Of a stretch of DNA of 64,000 nt, positions 52,990-61,563 are shown in pieces. The number at the start of each line of letters is the position of its first letter. The first letter of the stretch is position 1. The notes under the pieces are model-generated. The model was not told the origin of the DNA, ran no database searches, and saw nothing but the letters and a program-made list of their open reading frames with translations. Both the position numbers and the translations under genes were made by a program. This DNA is from Lactococcus taiwanensis (GTDB taxonomy: Bacteria > Bacillota > Bacilli > Lactobacillales > Streptococcaceae): the NCBI RefSeq assembly GCF_014905395.1, contig NZ_BNDT01000001.1:310001-374000 (forward strand), written 5' to 3'.

Positions 52990-53504
52990 TGAGAATAAGA
53001 AGGATTGATATATGTGATGCCCGACTGTTTTGGGATGTCCAAAAACAGTTGGACACGGAAACAAAATTTATGATGTTAGAGCCGGATGAGCGGCGGTTTG
53101 ATTTTAGTCGTACGATTGGGCAAATTTCACGTTTTGATTTCCTAATTGGTGCAGAAGATGCTGGAAAACTCGTTGGTTATTTATCGGCGAAACGTGGAAA
53201 AGCTCGACGAATCAGAAATACGGCTTACCTTGTGGTTGGGATTTTAGAAGCATACCAGCACCAAGGAATTGGGACTCAGCTCTTTGAGTGGTTAGATGAC
53301 TGGGCCAAAGATAAAGGCATCAAGCGACTTGAGCTCACGGTAATGGTTAATAATTATGCAGCTATTGCCCTTTATCACAAACAAGGTTTTGTAATTGAAG
53401 GGGTACGCCAAGAAGCCATGTACGTAGATGGAAAATACATTGACGAATTTTATATGAGTAAAATTTATCCGTCAGTAAGTCCTGATGAAACGGTCAGTAA
53501 CTGA
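52989..53504 (+). CDS. GNAT acetyltransferase in the pncB-nadE operon
   Basis: 171 residues with the acetyl-CoA loop YQHQGIGTQLFEWLDDW and the RimI-like NNYAAIALYHKQGFVIEG. Substrate unknown. Its start overlaps pncB, so it belongs to the NAD operon. The last residues (YPSVSPDETVSN) are encoded by repeat-family arms, so the C terminus appears to have been shaped by a repeat copy. Confidence 0.85.
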   Translation: MRIRRIDICDARLFWDVQKQLDTETKFMMLEPDERRFDFSRTIGQISRFDFLIGAEDAGKLVGYLSAKRGKARRIRNTAYLVVGILEAYQHQGIGTQLFEWLDDWAKDKGIKRLELTVMVNNYAAIALYHKQGFVIEGVRQEAMYVDGKYIDEFYMSKIYPSVSPDETVSN

Positions 53505-53516
53505 CCAAGCCATCAG
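53471..53516. repeat. Cluster of dispersed-palindrome arms at the end of the GNAT gene
   Basis: GTCAGTAAG, then GGTCAGTAACTGACC (53492-53506), an inside-out palindrome, and a degenerate ATCAGT after it. Confidence 0.7.
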
Positions 53517-53534
53517 TTGTTGAAAGGAAATAAG

Positions 53535-54359
53535 ATGACATTGCAAGACCAAATTATTCAAGAATTAGGCGTTAAACCGGAAATTGATCCGAAAGCAGAA
53601 ATTCGCGTATCAGTGGAATTTTTGAAAGCTTATCTCAAAAAATATCCTTTTATAAAAGCATTTGTATTAGGGATTTCTGGCGGGCAAGACTCCAGTTTAG
53701 CAGGACGTTTGGCTCAAATGGCAATTGAGGAGATGCGAGCTGAAACAAAAGACGATACTTATCAGTTCATTGCAATCCGACTGCCTCACGGTGTACAAGC
53801 TGATGAAGCAGACGCCCAACGCGCTCTTAAATTTATCCAACCCGATGTGAGTTTAACGATTAACATTAAACCTGCAGTAGATGGGCAGGTTGCCGCTCTT
53901 AAGGAAGCCGGGATTGAAGTTTCTGACTTTAATAAAGGAAATATCAAAGCCCGTCAACGGATGATTACGCAATACGCCGTTGCAGGGGAGTACCACGGAG
54001 CTGTCCTTGGAACGGACCATGCGGCAGAAAACATTACAGGCTTCTTCACTAAATTTGGGGATGGAGGAGCAGATTTATTACCACTTTTTCGTTTGAACAA
54101 GCGTCAAGGTAAAGCGTTGCTTGCCGAGCTTGGCGCCGATCCTGCGCTCTATGAAAAAGTACCGACCGCCGATTTGGAAGAAGGCAAGCCAGGGCTAGCA
54201 GATGAAGTGGCTTTAGGCGTTACTTACCGTGATATTGATGACTATACAGAAGGGAAACAAATCTCTGCTGAAGCGCAAGAAAAAATTGAAGCTTGGTGGA
54301 ATAAAACACAACATAAACGTCATTTACCAATTACAGTATTTGACGATTTCTGGAAATAA
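53535..54359 (+). CDS. nadE: NH3-dependent NAD synthetase
   Basis: 274 residues from the ATG behind GAAAGGAAA; an upstream in-frame start at 53517 overlaps that site. P-loop [14 protein letters not shown] and [26 protein letters not shown] are typical. It completes NAD synthesis by amidating deamido-NAD, downstream of NadD. Confidence 0.95.
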   Translation: MTLQDQIIQELGVKPEIDPKAEIRVSVEFLKAYLKKYPFIKAFVLGISGGQDSSLAGRLAQMAIEEMRAETKDDTYQFIAIRLPHGVQADEADAQRALKFIQPDVSLTINIKPAVDGQVAALKEAGIEVSDFNKGNIKARQRMITQYAVAGEYHGAVLGTDHAAENITGFFTKFGDGGADLLPLFRLNKRQGKALLAELGADPALYEKVPTADLEEGKPGLADEVALGVTYRDIDDYTEGKQISAEAQEKIEAWWNKTQHKRHLPITVFDDFWK

Positions 54360-54365
54360 AAGACA

Positions 54366-54400
54366 AAAAGTTACTGACCAGCTGGTCAGTAACTTTTTCT
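54366..54400. terminator. Perfect palindromic terminator after nadE
   Basis: AAAAAG-TTACTGACC-AGCT-GGTCAGTAA-CTTTTT: a dispersed-palindrome copy extended by A and T runs, usable from either side. Confidence 0.88.
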
Positions 54401-54436
54401 TATCCTTTACAAAGGAAATCTAAGAAAATGAAAAGA

Positions 54437-54458
54437 ATTATGTTATAATTATCATAAT
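54437..54458 (+). promoter_or_regulatory. Promoter of the ABC exporter with an overlapping partial palindrome
   Basis: TGTTATAAT (extended -10, about 54441-54449) lies between ATTATG (54437) and CATAAT (54453), an imperfect dyad that could be an operator. ATAGGAGG precedes the ATG. Confidence 0.5.
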
Positions 54459-54483
54459 AGCGTTTTCATAATAGGAGGACTTT

Positions 54484-55185
54484 ATGACTTTTATTCAACT
54501 TAAGGCCGAATCAAAAATTTATCAATCGGGACAAGAAAAAATCTATGCGAATGACCAAGTGACTTTTGATATTGAAGAAGGAGAACTAGCAGTTATATTA
54601 GGTTCTTCTGGTGCAGGAAAATCTACGGTGCTTAATATCTTAGGAGGGATGGATACGAGTGATGCTGGTGAAGTGTGGATTGATGGGCAAAACATCGCCA
54701 GCTTCTCTGCGAAAGAATTAATAACTTATCGGCGATACCAGGTAGGTTTTGTTTTCCAATTTTATAATTTAATCAATAATTTAACAGCAAAAGAGAATGT
54801 TGAACTGGCTTCAGAGATCGTTGAAGATGCGTTAGATGCTGAGAACGTATTAAAAGAGGTCGGCTTAGGGCACAGAATCCATAATTTTCCCTCCCAACTT
54901 TCGGGAGGTGAGCAGCAGCGTGTAGCAATTGCGAGAGCATTAGCTAAAAATCCCAAACTGTTGCTTTGTGATGAACCAACAGGCGCGCTTGATTATCATA
55001 CGGGTAAGCAAATCTTAAAACTTTTACAAGAAATGGCACGTGAACAAGGGACCACAGTGATTATTGTGACGCATAATGCAGCCATTGCTCCAATTGCTGA
55101 TCGAATCATCCAAATGCATGATGGTAAGGTGAAGGCGGTAAAAGAAAATGACCAGCCTGAAAGTATTGAACAGATCGAGTGGTGA
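54484..55185 (+). CDS. ABC transporter ATP-binding protein (MacB/LolD type)
   Basis: 233 residues. Walker [10 protein letters not shown], signature [15 protein letters not shown] and Walker [13 protein letters not shown]. MacB-type ATPases pair with FtsX-like permeases to move lipids, peptides or antibiotics. The permease follows after 3 bases. Confidence 0.93.
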   Translation: MTFIQLKAESKIYQSGQEKIYANDQVTFDIEEGELAVILGSSGAGKSTVLNILGGMDTSDAGEVWIDGQNIASFSAKELITYRRYQVGFVFQFYNLINNLTAKENVELASEIVEDALDAENVLKEVGLGHRIHNFPSQLSGGEQQRVAIARALAKNPKLLLCDEPTGALDYHTGKQILKLLQEMAREQGTTVIIVTHNAAIAPIADRIIQMHDGKVKAVKENDQPESIEQIEW

Positions 55186-55188
55186 GAC

Positions 55189-57888
55189 ATGCGTAAAAAG
55201 ACACTAAATAAAGAAATACGACGCTCTATTACTGGTTCGCTGGGCCGCTTTTTATCGATTTTTTCATTGATGGTTTTAGGCGTTTTTGCTTTCGTTGGGC
55301 TCAAAGTCTCTGGGCCGGATATGCGTGCCACCGCCGAACACTTTTACCGACAGCAGCAATTAGCTGATCTGACAGTCACTTCAAGTTTGGGGCTAGATCA
55401 AAGTGATCAAAAATTTTTGAAACAAACATCGGGTCTAAAAAAGATAGAGTTCGGCTATTTTCAGGATGTTGTTATTAAAGATACTCACACGAGTTTACGC
55501 CTTTTCTCGCAACCTGATACACTCTCAACCTACCAACTCATGTCTGGTAAAATGCCACAAAATTCTGGTGAAATTGCTTTAGATTACCGATTTAAAGCGG
55601 ACTATCATCTTGGTGAAACCCTTCATTTTGCAGCTGAAGCACAAGATGAGTCCAGGGTTTTGCGCAAAGATAACTTTAAAATAGTTGGCTTTGTTAAATC
55701 CAGTGAATATGTTGATAAAAACACGTTTGGACCAACAACAGTTGGTACGGGACAACTTAATGGCTACGCCGTTGTTCCAAAAAAAGCTTTCCAATCAAAG
55801 GTGTACATGATGGCACGCCTCAGCTATAAAAATCTCTCTGAACTGTCCATCTATGATGAAAAATACAATCAGCGCCTAGAACAATACCAAAAGCAATTAG
55901 AAACTCGCTTAAAGCAACAAGGAAAATCCCGTTTATCCGAGCTTCGGGAAAAATCTCAGATCGAGCTGGATGAAGCAAGGCTAGAGCTTGCTCAACAAGA
56001 AACCATTCTTACTCATCAGGAAAACCAACTCACTGAACAAAAATTACAACTTGAGCAAGCACAAGCGAGGGGAATCGTGATGAGTGCTACCCAAACGGCA
56101 CAGCTCCAAGCGGCACAAAAACAATTGCAAGAGGGAAAAGATACCCTCAAAAAAGGACAAGAAAAGCTCAAAGTTCAACAAGAAAAAATAGATGCTTTGA
56201 GTGTGCCAAAGTATACGGTGAACAGCAGAAAAGAGGGTAACCCTGGTTATCAAAGTTTTATAGATGACTCTACGCGGATTGATACCCTCTCAAATATTTT
56301 CCCCGTAGTATTGTTTGCTATCGCGCTTTTAGTTAGTTTAACGACAATGACACGTTTTGTAGAAGAAGAGCGGAGTAATTTAGGGTTACTAAAAGCGTTA
56401 GGGTATAAAAATGCTGAGATACGTAAAAAATTCTTGATTTATGGTCTGGTATCAAGTGGTGCGGGGGCATTGGTGGGAACGATTTTAGGACACACCTTTT
56501 TACCTTTAGCAGTTTTTAACGCCTATACGTCTTCTTCAACTTTTTCTAATCTTCGGTTGAGTTTTTCACTTTTTTGGACGATTGTGGCTTTTCTTATTGC
56601 AATAGCTTGTAGTGTGTTACCTGCCTATTGGGTGGTGGCTCAAGAATTAAAAGAGGTTCCTGCTCGTCTATTTTTAGCAAAGGTTCCTAAAGCTGGCTCT
56701 CGGATCTTTTTGGAGCATATTACTTTTATTTGGGAACGGATGAGTTTTACTTATAAAGTAACGGCTCGTAATCTTTTTCGCTATAAAAAGCGCATGTTGA
56801 TGACCATTTTTGGTGTTGCTGGATGCACTGCCTTGTTGGTTATGGGATTTGGTATTAGAGATTCAATCTCTGGCTTATCAACTCGTCAGTTTGATCAAAT
56901 CTTACACTATGATATGATTGCAATTAAGCAGGATTCAACTAAGAAAGCAGCTCAAAAATCCTTAGATAAGCAATTAAATTCAACAGATATTCAGGAAAAT
57001 TTACCCATAGCTTTTGAAAATTTAACTAAAAAAACGGGTGCCGCAAATGAAGTCCAAACGTTGAATGTTATTGCTACATCTGATGAGACAGCTTTTTCTC
57101 GATTTGTAACTTTACGAGAGCGAAAAAGTCAGGATAAACTTCAACTTCAAAAGCAGGGGAGTGTGATTTCTGAGAAACTCGCAGAAGTCTTGAAAGTTAA
57201 AGTAGGAGATACTTTTACCGCTGAAGATGAAGACAAAAAACTGCATAAGATTCGCGTAGCAGGAATTACTGAGATGTACATGGGGCACTACATTTTTATG
57301 AATCAAACCCAGTATCAGCAAACTTTTGGGCGTACTTTTCAAAGCAATGCTTACCTTATTACACTTAAAAATCCAAGCGCAAAGCGAATTAAGGATCAGT
57401 CAGCGGCTTTCATGAAACTTCCAGCAGTCAAGGCAGTCTCGCAAAATAGTGATTTGAAAACAACCATTAATTCCTTTATGCATGGGATTAATAGTGTGAT
57501 GTTTGTCTTAATCACTTGTGCCATCTTGCTTGCAATTGTTGTGATCTATAATCTTACAAATATTAATGTGTCAGAGCGGATTAGAGAGCTTTCGACAATA
57601 AAAGTCCTTGGTTTTTATAATTCTGAAGTGACTTTGTATATTTACCGGGAAACGATTCTACTGAGTTTCTTAGGAATTGGCGCTGGCTTTGGACTAGGTG
57701 CTTTCTTCCACCACTTTATCATCAGTCAATTAGTACCAAATCAAATCATGTTTGCCCCTGAGTTATACTGGACAAATTTGGTAATATCGGCAACCATTAC
57801 TTTTGCAACGACGCTCGCACTCGCTTTAGTTGTGCACTTTAAACTAAGAAAAGTTGACATGCTCGGAGCGTTAAAATCAGTAGACTAA
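55189..57888 (+). CDS. FtsX-like ABC transporter permease with extracellular coiled coil
   Basis: 899 residues. Transmembrane segments near 20-42, 370-395, 415-445, 465-490, 545-565 and three near the C terminus; two FtsX domains. Residues about 215-335 form a Gln/Glu/Leu-rich coiled coil (LELAQQETILTHQENQLTEQ and following) presumably outside the cell. This is a layout seen in large lactic acid bacteria exporters of unknown cargo. It forms a two-gene operon with the ATPase; a palindromic terminator follows. Confidence 0.88.
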   Translation: MRKKTLNKEIRRSITGSLGRFLSIFSLMVLGVFAFVGLKVSGPDMRATAEHFYRQQQLADLTVTSSLGLDQSDQKFLKQTSGLKKIEFGYFQDVVIKDTHTSLRLFSQPDTLSTYQLMSGKMPQNSGEIALDYRFKADYHLGETLHFAAEAQDESRVLRKDNFKIVGFVKSSEYVDKNTFGPTTVGTGQLNGYAVVPKKAFQSKVYMMARLSYKNLSELSIYDEKYNQRLEQYQKQLETRLKQQGKSRLSELREKSQIELDEARLELAQQETILTHQENQLTEQKLQLEQAQARGIVMSATQTAQLQAAQKQLQEGKDTLKKGQEKLKVQQEKIDALSVPKYTVNSRKEGNPGYQSFIDDSTRIDTLSNIFPVVLFAIALLVSLTTMTRFVEEERSNLGLLKALGYKNAEIRKKFLIYGLVSSGAGALVGTILGHTFLPLAVFNAYTSSSTFSNLRLSFSLFWTIVAFLIAIACSVLPAYWVVAQELKEVPARLFLAKVPKAGSRIFLEHITFIWERMSFTYKVTARNLFRYKKRMLMTIFGVAGCTALLVMGFGIRDSISGLSTRQFDQILHYDMIAIKQDSTKKAAQKSLDKQLNSTDIQENLPIAFENLTKKTGAANEVQTLNVIATSDETAFSRFVTLRERKSQDKLQLQKQGSVISEKLAEVLKVKVGDTFTAEDEDKKLHKIRVAGITEMYMGHYIFMNQTQYQQTFGRTFQSNAYLITLKNPSAKRIKDQSAAFMKLPAVKAVSQNSDLKTTINSFMHGINSVMFVLITCAILLAIVVIYNLTNINVSERIRELSTIKVLGFYNSEVTLYIYRETILLSFLGIGAGFGLGAFFHHFIISQLVPNQIMFAPELYWTNLVISATITFATTLALALVVHFKLRKVDMLGALKSVD

Positions 57889-57890
57889 AA

Positions 57891-57923
57891 AAACTTACTG
57901 ACCAACTGGTCAGTAAGTTTTTG
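57891..57923. terminator. Bidirectional palindromic terminator
   Basis: AAACTTACTGACC and GGTCAGTAAGTTT around AACT, between converging genes; dispersed-palindrome copy (core 57895-57916). Confidence 0.88.
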
Positions 57924-57925
57924 TT

Positions 57926-58711
57926 TTATTTTTCAACTTTTCGTTTGATATCACCGACCTGTTGTCCTTTTTCTTCATCTGCTAGGATTGCTTCAAAAGG
58001 GGGAAGTTGTAGATCCGCACCATATTTTTGGTAAAGGGCTGTAGTGACTAAACGGTACGCAAGGCGAGCATTGCGAGAAAGAATCGGCCCATGAAAATAA
58101 GTTCCGAAAGTATTTTTGTAAATCAAACCTTCCGTATCGTCATCAGGGTTATTTCCTCCGCCGTAAACAACACGACCGAGTGGTTTTTCGTTTTCAGAGA
58201 GGTAAGTAATTCCTGAATGATTTTCAAACCCATAGTAAGTTTCCCCAAACTCATCGTTATGTGTTTCGATATCTCCAATGAAGCGATCCGTCCGTAAGTT
58301 TTCAGTGTAGTGACCTAGGATCCCTGTTCCTTTGATCTTCGTACCTGCTGAGTTAACATAGTACTGTCCGAGCATTTGATAGCCTCCGCAGATGGCTAGC
58401 ATGGGTTTTTGCGCTTCAATATAAGCTTTGAGAGGTGCTGATAGCGCCGTCAGTGATTGATCCGCGATGATTTCTTGCTCATAGTCTTGACCGCCTCCCC
58501 AAAAGACGAGGTCGTAATAGTCTTTATCAAACTTATCACCCAGCGAGACAATTTCAAAAGTCATTTCGGTGCCCAATTTTTCACCAACGTACTTAAGCAT
58601 GAGAATATTGCCATTATCTCCGTAGGTATTCATTAAATCGCCATAAAGATGAGCAATATTTAAAGAATATTGAGGAGCTTCTAAGTTAGATTTTAAAGAA
58701 ATATAAGTCAT
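57926..58711 (-). CDS. gatD: Lipid II isoglutaminyl synthase, glutaminase subunit
   Basis: 261 residues, a class I glutamine amidotransferase domain. Nucleophile Cys108 in [10 protein letters not shown] and the catalytic His in [10 protein letters not shown]. GatD supplies ammonia to MurT, which amidates the alpha-carboxyl of D-Glu in lipid II. Start overlaps the stop of the DivIVA-repeat gene. Confidence 0.93.
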   Translation of the reverse strand: MTYISLKSNLEAPQYSLNIAHLYGDLMNTYGDNGNILMLKYVGEKLGTEMTFEIVSLGDKFDKDYYDLVFWGGGQDYEQEIIADQSLTALSAPLKAYIEAQKPMLAICGGYQMLGQYYVNSAGTKIKGTGILGHYTENLRTDRFIGDIETHNDEFGETYYGFENHSGITYLSENEKPLGRVVYGGGNNPDDDTEGLIYKNTFGTYFHGPILSRNARLAYRLVTTALYQKYGADLQLPPFEAILADEEKGQQVGDIKRKVEK

Positions 58712-59205
58712 AAATTTCCTTTCAATTTTTCGACGAGTGCTTCGAAATACAGCTGAACTTGTCGCTTGTTATAGCCATAGAATTGTGTTTTGAACTCGGC
58801 TGATGCAATTGTCTCAAGATTTGGCTGATGCTCTAAAAAAGTATCCACTTGCTCAATACAGTAGCCACGCAGACTCTTTGAAAAATTAGTCTGGGTCAAG
58901 TCAATTTCTGCAAGAATTGCACGTCGAGCATCTTGAAATTCAGCCTGGTGGTTCAAGCGATAACGGTAAGAAGCAAATTGTTTCAGGTAAAAGCGAACGT
59001 CTTGCTTGTCATAACCAAATGCACTCGTGGAAAAGTTTTGCTCCGTAAGCGCTTTTGGACTTATATGATCGGGAGCATCTGCGAGTTTTCGCATGAATTG
59101 GTCCACTTCGACACGATTATAACCTAGGCTTGAGGTGATAAAGTGCTTTTTTTCAGGATGCTCGTAAGCGGTATTTTTTTGAAATTGATCGCCCGTCTTT
59201 ACCAT
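58708..59205 (-). CDS. Protein of four DivIVA-type N-terminal repeats, between murT and gatD
   Basis: 165 residues. Four units share the pattern F-x-(T/K)-S-x-x-GY-x-x-x-x-V-x-x-(F/Y)-(L/M/F): near 22-41 ([17 protein letters not shown]), 58-77 ([17 protein letters not shown]), 108-126 ([17 protein letters not shown]) and 138-157 ([17 protein letters not shown]). This is the DivI1A motif of DivIVA (B. subtilis FTKSFRGYDEDEVNEFL), which binds curved membrane. There is no long coiled coil after it. The gene is 1 base after murT and overlaps gatD by 4 bases, so all three are one operon. Function unproven; septal placement of the amidation complex is a reasonable hypothesis. Confidence 0.8.
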   Translation of the reverse strand: MVKTGDQFQKNTAYEHPEKKHFITSSLGYNRVEVDQFMRKLADAPDHISPKALTEQNFSTSAFGYDKQDVRFYLKQFASYRYRLNHQAEFQDARRAILAEIDLTQTNFSKSLRGYCIEQVDTFLEHQPNLETIASAEFKTQFYGYNKRQVQLYFEALVEKLKGNL

Positions 59206-59206
59206 A

Positions 59207-60556
59207 TCAGTGCATTTCCTTTTTAAGGTAATGATTTTCTGCTAAAAGTTCCCGCATTTGAAGCATGGCTGTATAGGTAGCAAGGATATAAACGTGTTCT
59301 TTTGGACTTTCTTTGATTGCGCTTAAGATTTCAGATAAGTTAGCGCGCTCAGAAATCTTTTGTGCGTCAAATCCTGTAACACGCATGCGGCGCGCCATTT
59401 CAGAAGAACGTGCTCCACCAGTTATAATCTGATCAATAGCCATTTCATTTAACAACTCAAAATTGGCATCCCAAATCCAGCTTGTATCAATCCCATCTGC
59501 GTAGTTTGCATTAAGGAGACTGACTAAAGTGAAAGGATAGGGTGCTAATTTCATCATTTCCAAGGCTTGGTTGGCACCAACTGGATTTTTAATGAGAACA
59601 ATCGTCACTTTTTTCCCATCAATTTCTAGTGTCTCTTGTCGACCAAAAACGGCCTTGGAAAGTTCGAATCCCGCAGCAATCGTTGCTTTTGGTACGTTAA
59701 AATATTCAGCAACAGAAACAGCAGCCAGGGCATTATAAATATTATAGAGCCCTCCCACATTAATCTTATAGTCCGTCCCATCAATGACAAACTTAGAAGA
59801 AGTATTCGTAATCTCTGACAGCTCTGTCAGTTGATAATCAAGCTCCGGACGCGTAAAGCCACAATTTTCACAGATATAATTTCCTAAGTTAGCATAGGTA
59901 TTCATCTGATAAGCTAAGATATGATGACAAACGGGACAAACCACGCCTTCTGTGTTGTAATGCGCATGGGTTGGTTGATGATTTTCATGATTAAAACCAT
60001 AATATTTGACGGGATTGACCAACGTTTTAGAATGAAAGAGGGGACTGTCTCCATTGAGCAAGACAGTAGCTTCTGGTGCATTTGCAGCGCCTTTTACAAT
60101 GAAATCATAGGTCGTGTAGATTTCGCCGTAGCGATCCATTTGATCTCGGAAAATATTCGTGAAAACAAATAAAGAAGGCTTGATGTATTCCGTAATTTTA
60201 GGTAAGCTGGCCTCATCAATCTCAAGGACCGCAAATTTTTTCTCACCAGCTTTTGCTTTTGGAGCCTTTAAAAAGGTGGAGACAATCCCTGTAATCATGT
60301 TGGCACCAGTTGGATTAGTCACGACGGGTCCAAAGGCTTTCTCAAGAATACCCACAGTTAAGGCCGTGGTCAATGTCTTTCCGTTTGTTCCGGTGATGAC
60401 AATAATTTCATAATTTTGTGTTAAATTTTTTAAAATATCTGGGTCCACTTTCAATGCCACTTTGCCGGGCAGAGTCGAACCACGATGCAGAAAAGTTCGT
60501 AAGAACCATCCGCTTGAATTTCCTGCAAATTTTGCGAGAGATGTTTTCATAGTCAT
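59207..60556 (-). CDS. murT: Lipid II isoglutaminyl synthase, Mur ligase-like subunit
   Basis: 449 residues. ATP-binding [12 protein letters not shown] (about 54-65), a zinc-ribbon insertion with CPVCHH and CENCG, and a DUF1727 C-terminal domain typical of MurT. It activates D-Glu of lipid II for amidation with ammonia from GatD. The -10 TAAAAT (minus, 60568-60563) ends 6 bases before the ATG, so the operon is probably leaderless at this start. A second ATG is two codons in. Confidence 0.93.
   Translation of the reverse strand: MTMKTSLAKFAGNSSGWFLRTFLHRGSTLPGKVALKVDPDILKNLTQNYEIIVITGTNGKTLTTALTVGILEKAFGPVVTNPTGANMITGIVSTFLKAPKAKAGEKKFAVLEIDEASLPKITEYIKPSLFVFTNIFRDQMDRYGEIYTTYDFIVKGAANAPEATVLLNGDSPLFHSKTLVNPVKYYGFNHENHQPTHAHYNTEGVVCPVCHHILAYQMNTYANLGNYICENCGFTRPELDYQLTELSEITNTSSKFVIDGTDYKINVGGLYNIYNALAAVSVAEYFNVPKATIAAGFELSKAVFGRQETLEIDGKKVTIVLIKNPVGANQALEMMKLAPYPFTLVSLLNANYADGIDTSWIWDANFELLNEMAIDQIITGGARSSEMARRMRVTGFDAQKISERANLSEILSAIKESPKEHVYILATYTAMLQMRELLAENHYLKKEMH
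59816..59831. repeat. Dispersed palindrome inside murT
   Basis: CTGAC-N6-GTCAG, centre AGCTCT; on the coding strand reads LTELSE. Confidence 0.65.
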
Positions 60557-60726
60557 GAAACTATTTTACCACAACAGGACTTTTTTAGATACTTTGAATT
60601 TTGAAAAAAATACACTTGAAAAAGGCCCACTTTTCCTGCAAATTTTTCAAGCATTAGAGCGGCTATTTTCGACAGCCTGTGATACAATTTTATCTATCAA
60701 ACAAAAAAGGTACAAGAAACGAAAAG

Positions 60727-61392
60727 ATGGAAACTAGTAAAATATTTCAACATAACACATTTACAACGCTTTCAGGTGGTTTTTATAAGGGCACTATTCG
60801 CCTGAAAGAGGCTTTGCAACATGGTTCAGCAGGTATTGGGACACTAGATACCGCCGATGGCGAAGTGACAATTATTGATGGAATTGCTTATCATGGGGAT
60901 GCTCATAATCAGGTTCGTTTGGTTAATGATGAAGAAACCATGCCCTACGTAGCGATGGTTGACCATCATCCACTTCAAACATTTACTGACCAGTCCGTCA
61001 GTAACTCTAAAGATTTTTTAGCTCATTTAATTGAAAAATTTCCTACAAAAAATACAGCTTACAGTCTCGTCATCCATGGAAAATTTAAGACGGTAACGCT
61101 CTCTAGTAAGCCTGCCAATAATACCCGTTCTTATCCAGAAATCATGGCGGACCAACCCTATTTCACAAAAGAGGAAGTAGAAGGGACAATGCTAGGCATC
61201 TGGTCACCTGAACACCTCAAAGATCTCTTCGGTTCAGGTTTTCACTTGCATTTTGTAAGTGATGATCGTACCTTTAGTGCTCATGTACAACATTTTATTA
61301 CCAAGGAAGTAACTGTCGAAATAGGACAAATTAGTCAAATCGAGCAGGAATTCCCAACTGATGATGAAACATTTACACATCACCCTTTTTAA
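60727..61392 (+). CDS. budA: Alpha-acetolactate decarboxylase
   Basis: 221 residues from ATG 60727; a longer in-frame start at 60679 overlaps the -10 element (GATACAAT). The zinc-binding part with GFHLHFVSDDRTFSAHV is intact, as is the N-terminal QHNTFTTLSGGFYKG. It converts alpha-acetolactate to acetoin, balancing diacetyl/acetoin and branched-chain amino acid synthesis in lactococci (aldB or aldC there). A dispersed palindrome (60983-61004) is in frame as FTDQSVSN. Confidence 0.9.
   Translation: METSKIFQHNTFTTLSGGFYKGTIRLKEALQHGSAGIGTLDTADGEVTIIDGIAYHGDAHNQVRLVNDEETMPYVAMVDHHPLQTFTDQSVSNSKDFLAHLIEKFPTKNTAYSLVIHGKFKTVTLSSKPANNTRSYPEIMADQPYFTKEEVEGTMLGIWSPEHLKDLFGSGFHLHFVSDDRTFSAHVQHFITKEVTVEIGQISQIEQEFPTDDETFTHHPF
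60983..61004. repeat. Dispersed palindrome inside the acetolactate decarboxylase gene
   Basis: Perfect TTACTGAC-N6-GTCAGTAA, centre CAGTCC. Confidence 0.85.
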
Positions 61393-61397
61393 ATGCT

Positions 61398-61413
61398 CTG
61401 ACCAGCCTGTCAG
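61398..61413. repeat. CTGAC-N6-GTCAG palindrome after the decarboxylase gene
   Basis: Centre CAGCCT; 5 bases after the stop, no T run. Confidence 0.65.
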
Positions 61414-61453
61414 CAGACATTAACTTGGGGGGAAGTCCTCTCTTTTTACCCTG

Positions 61454-61482
61454 CCGTCTCTTACAAAAGAGACGGTTTTTTA
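61454..61482 (+). terminator. Strong terminator before lepA
   Basis: CCGTCTCTT and AAGAGACGG around ACAA, followed by T6. Confidence 0.92.
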
Positions 61483-61489
61483 AGGTGAA

Positions 61490-61560
61490 ATATGATATAA
61501 TTAACTCAACTGACTTTTTAGTTAACTAAATTTCTAGCGCCTGCAGGCGAAAAAAGGAAC
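61490..61560 (+). promoter_or_regulatory. lepA promoter and leader
   Basis: TGATATAAT-type -10 near 61493-61501. The leader holds an AACT/AGTT-type inverted repeat and CGCCTGCAGGCG (61537-61548), a perfect 12-bp palindrome, then AAAAGGA before the ATG. Confidence 0.5.
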
Positions 61561-61563
61561 ACT

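Noticed and set aside
528-61413. Dispersed palindromes considered as a CRISPR array or transposon ends
   Set aside because: Copies are single, kilobases apart, without spacers of constant length, cas genes or transposase.
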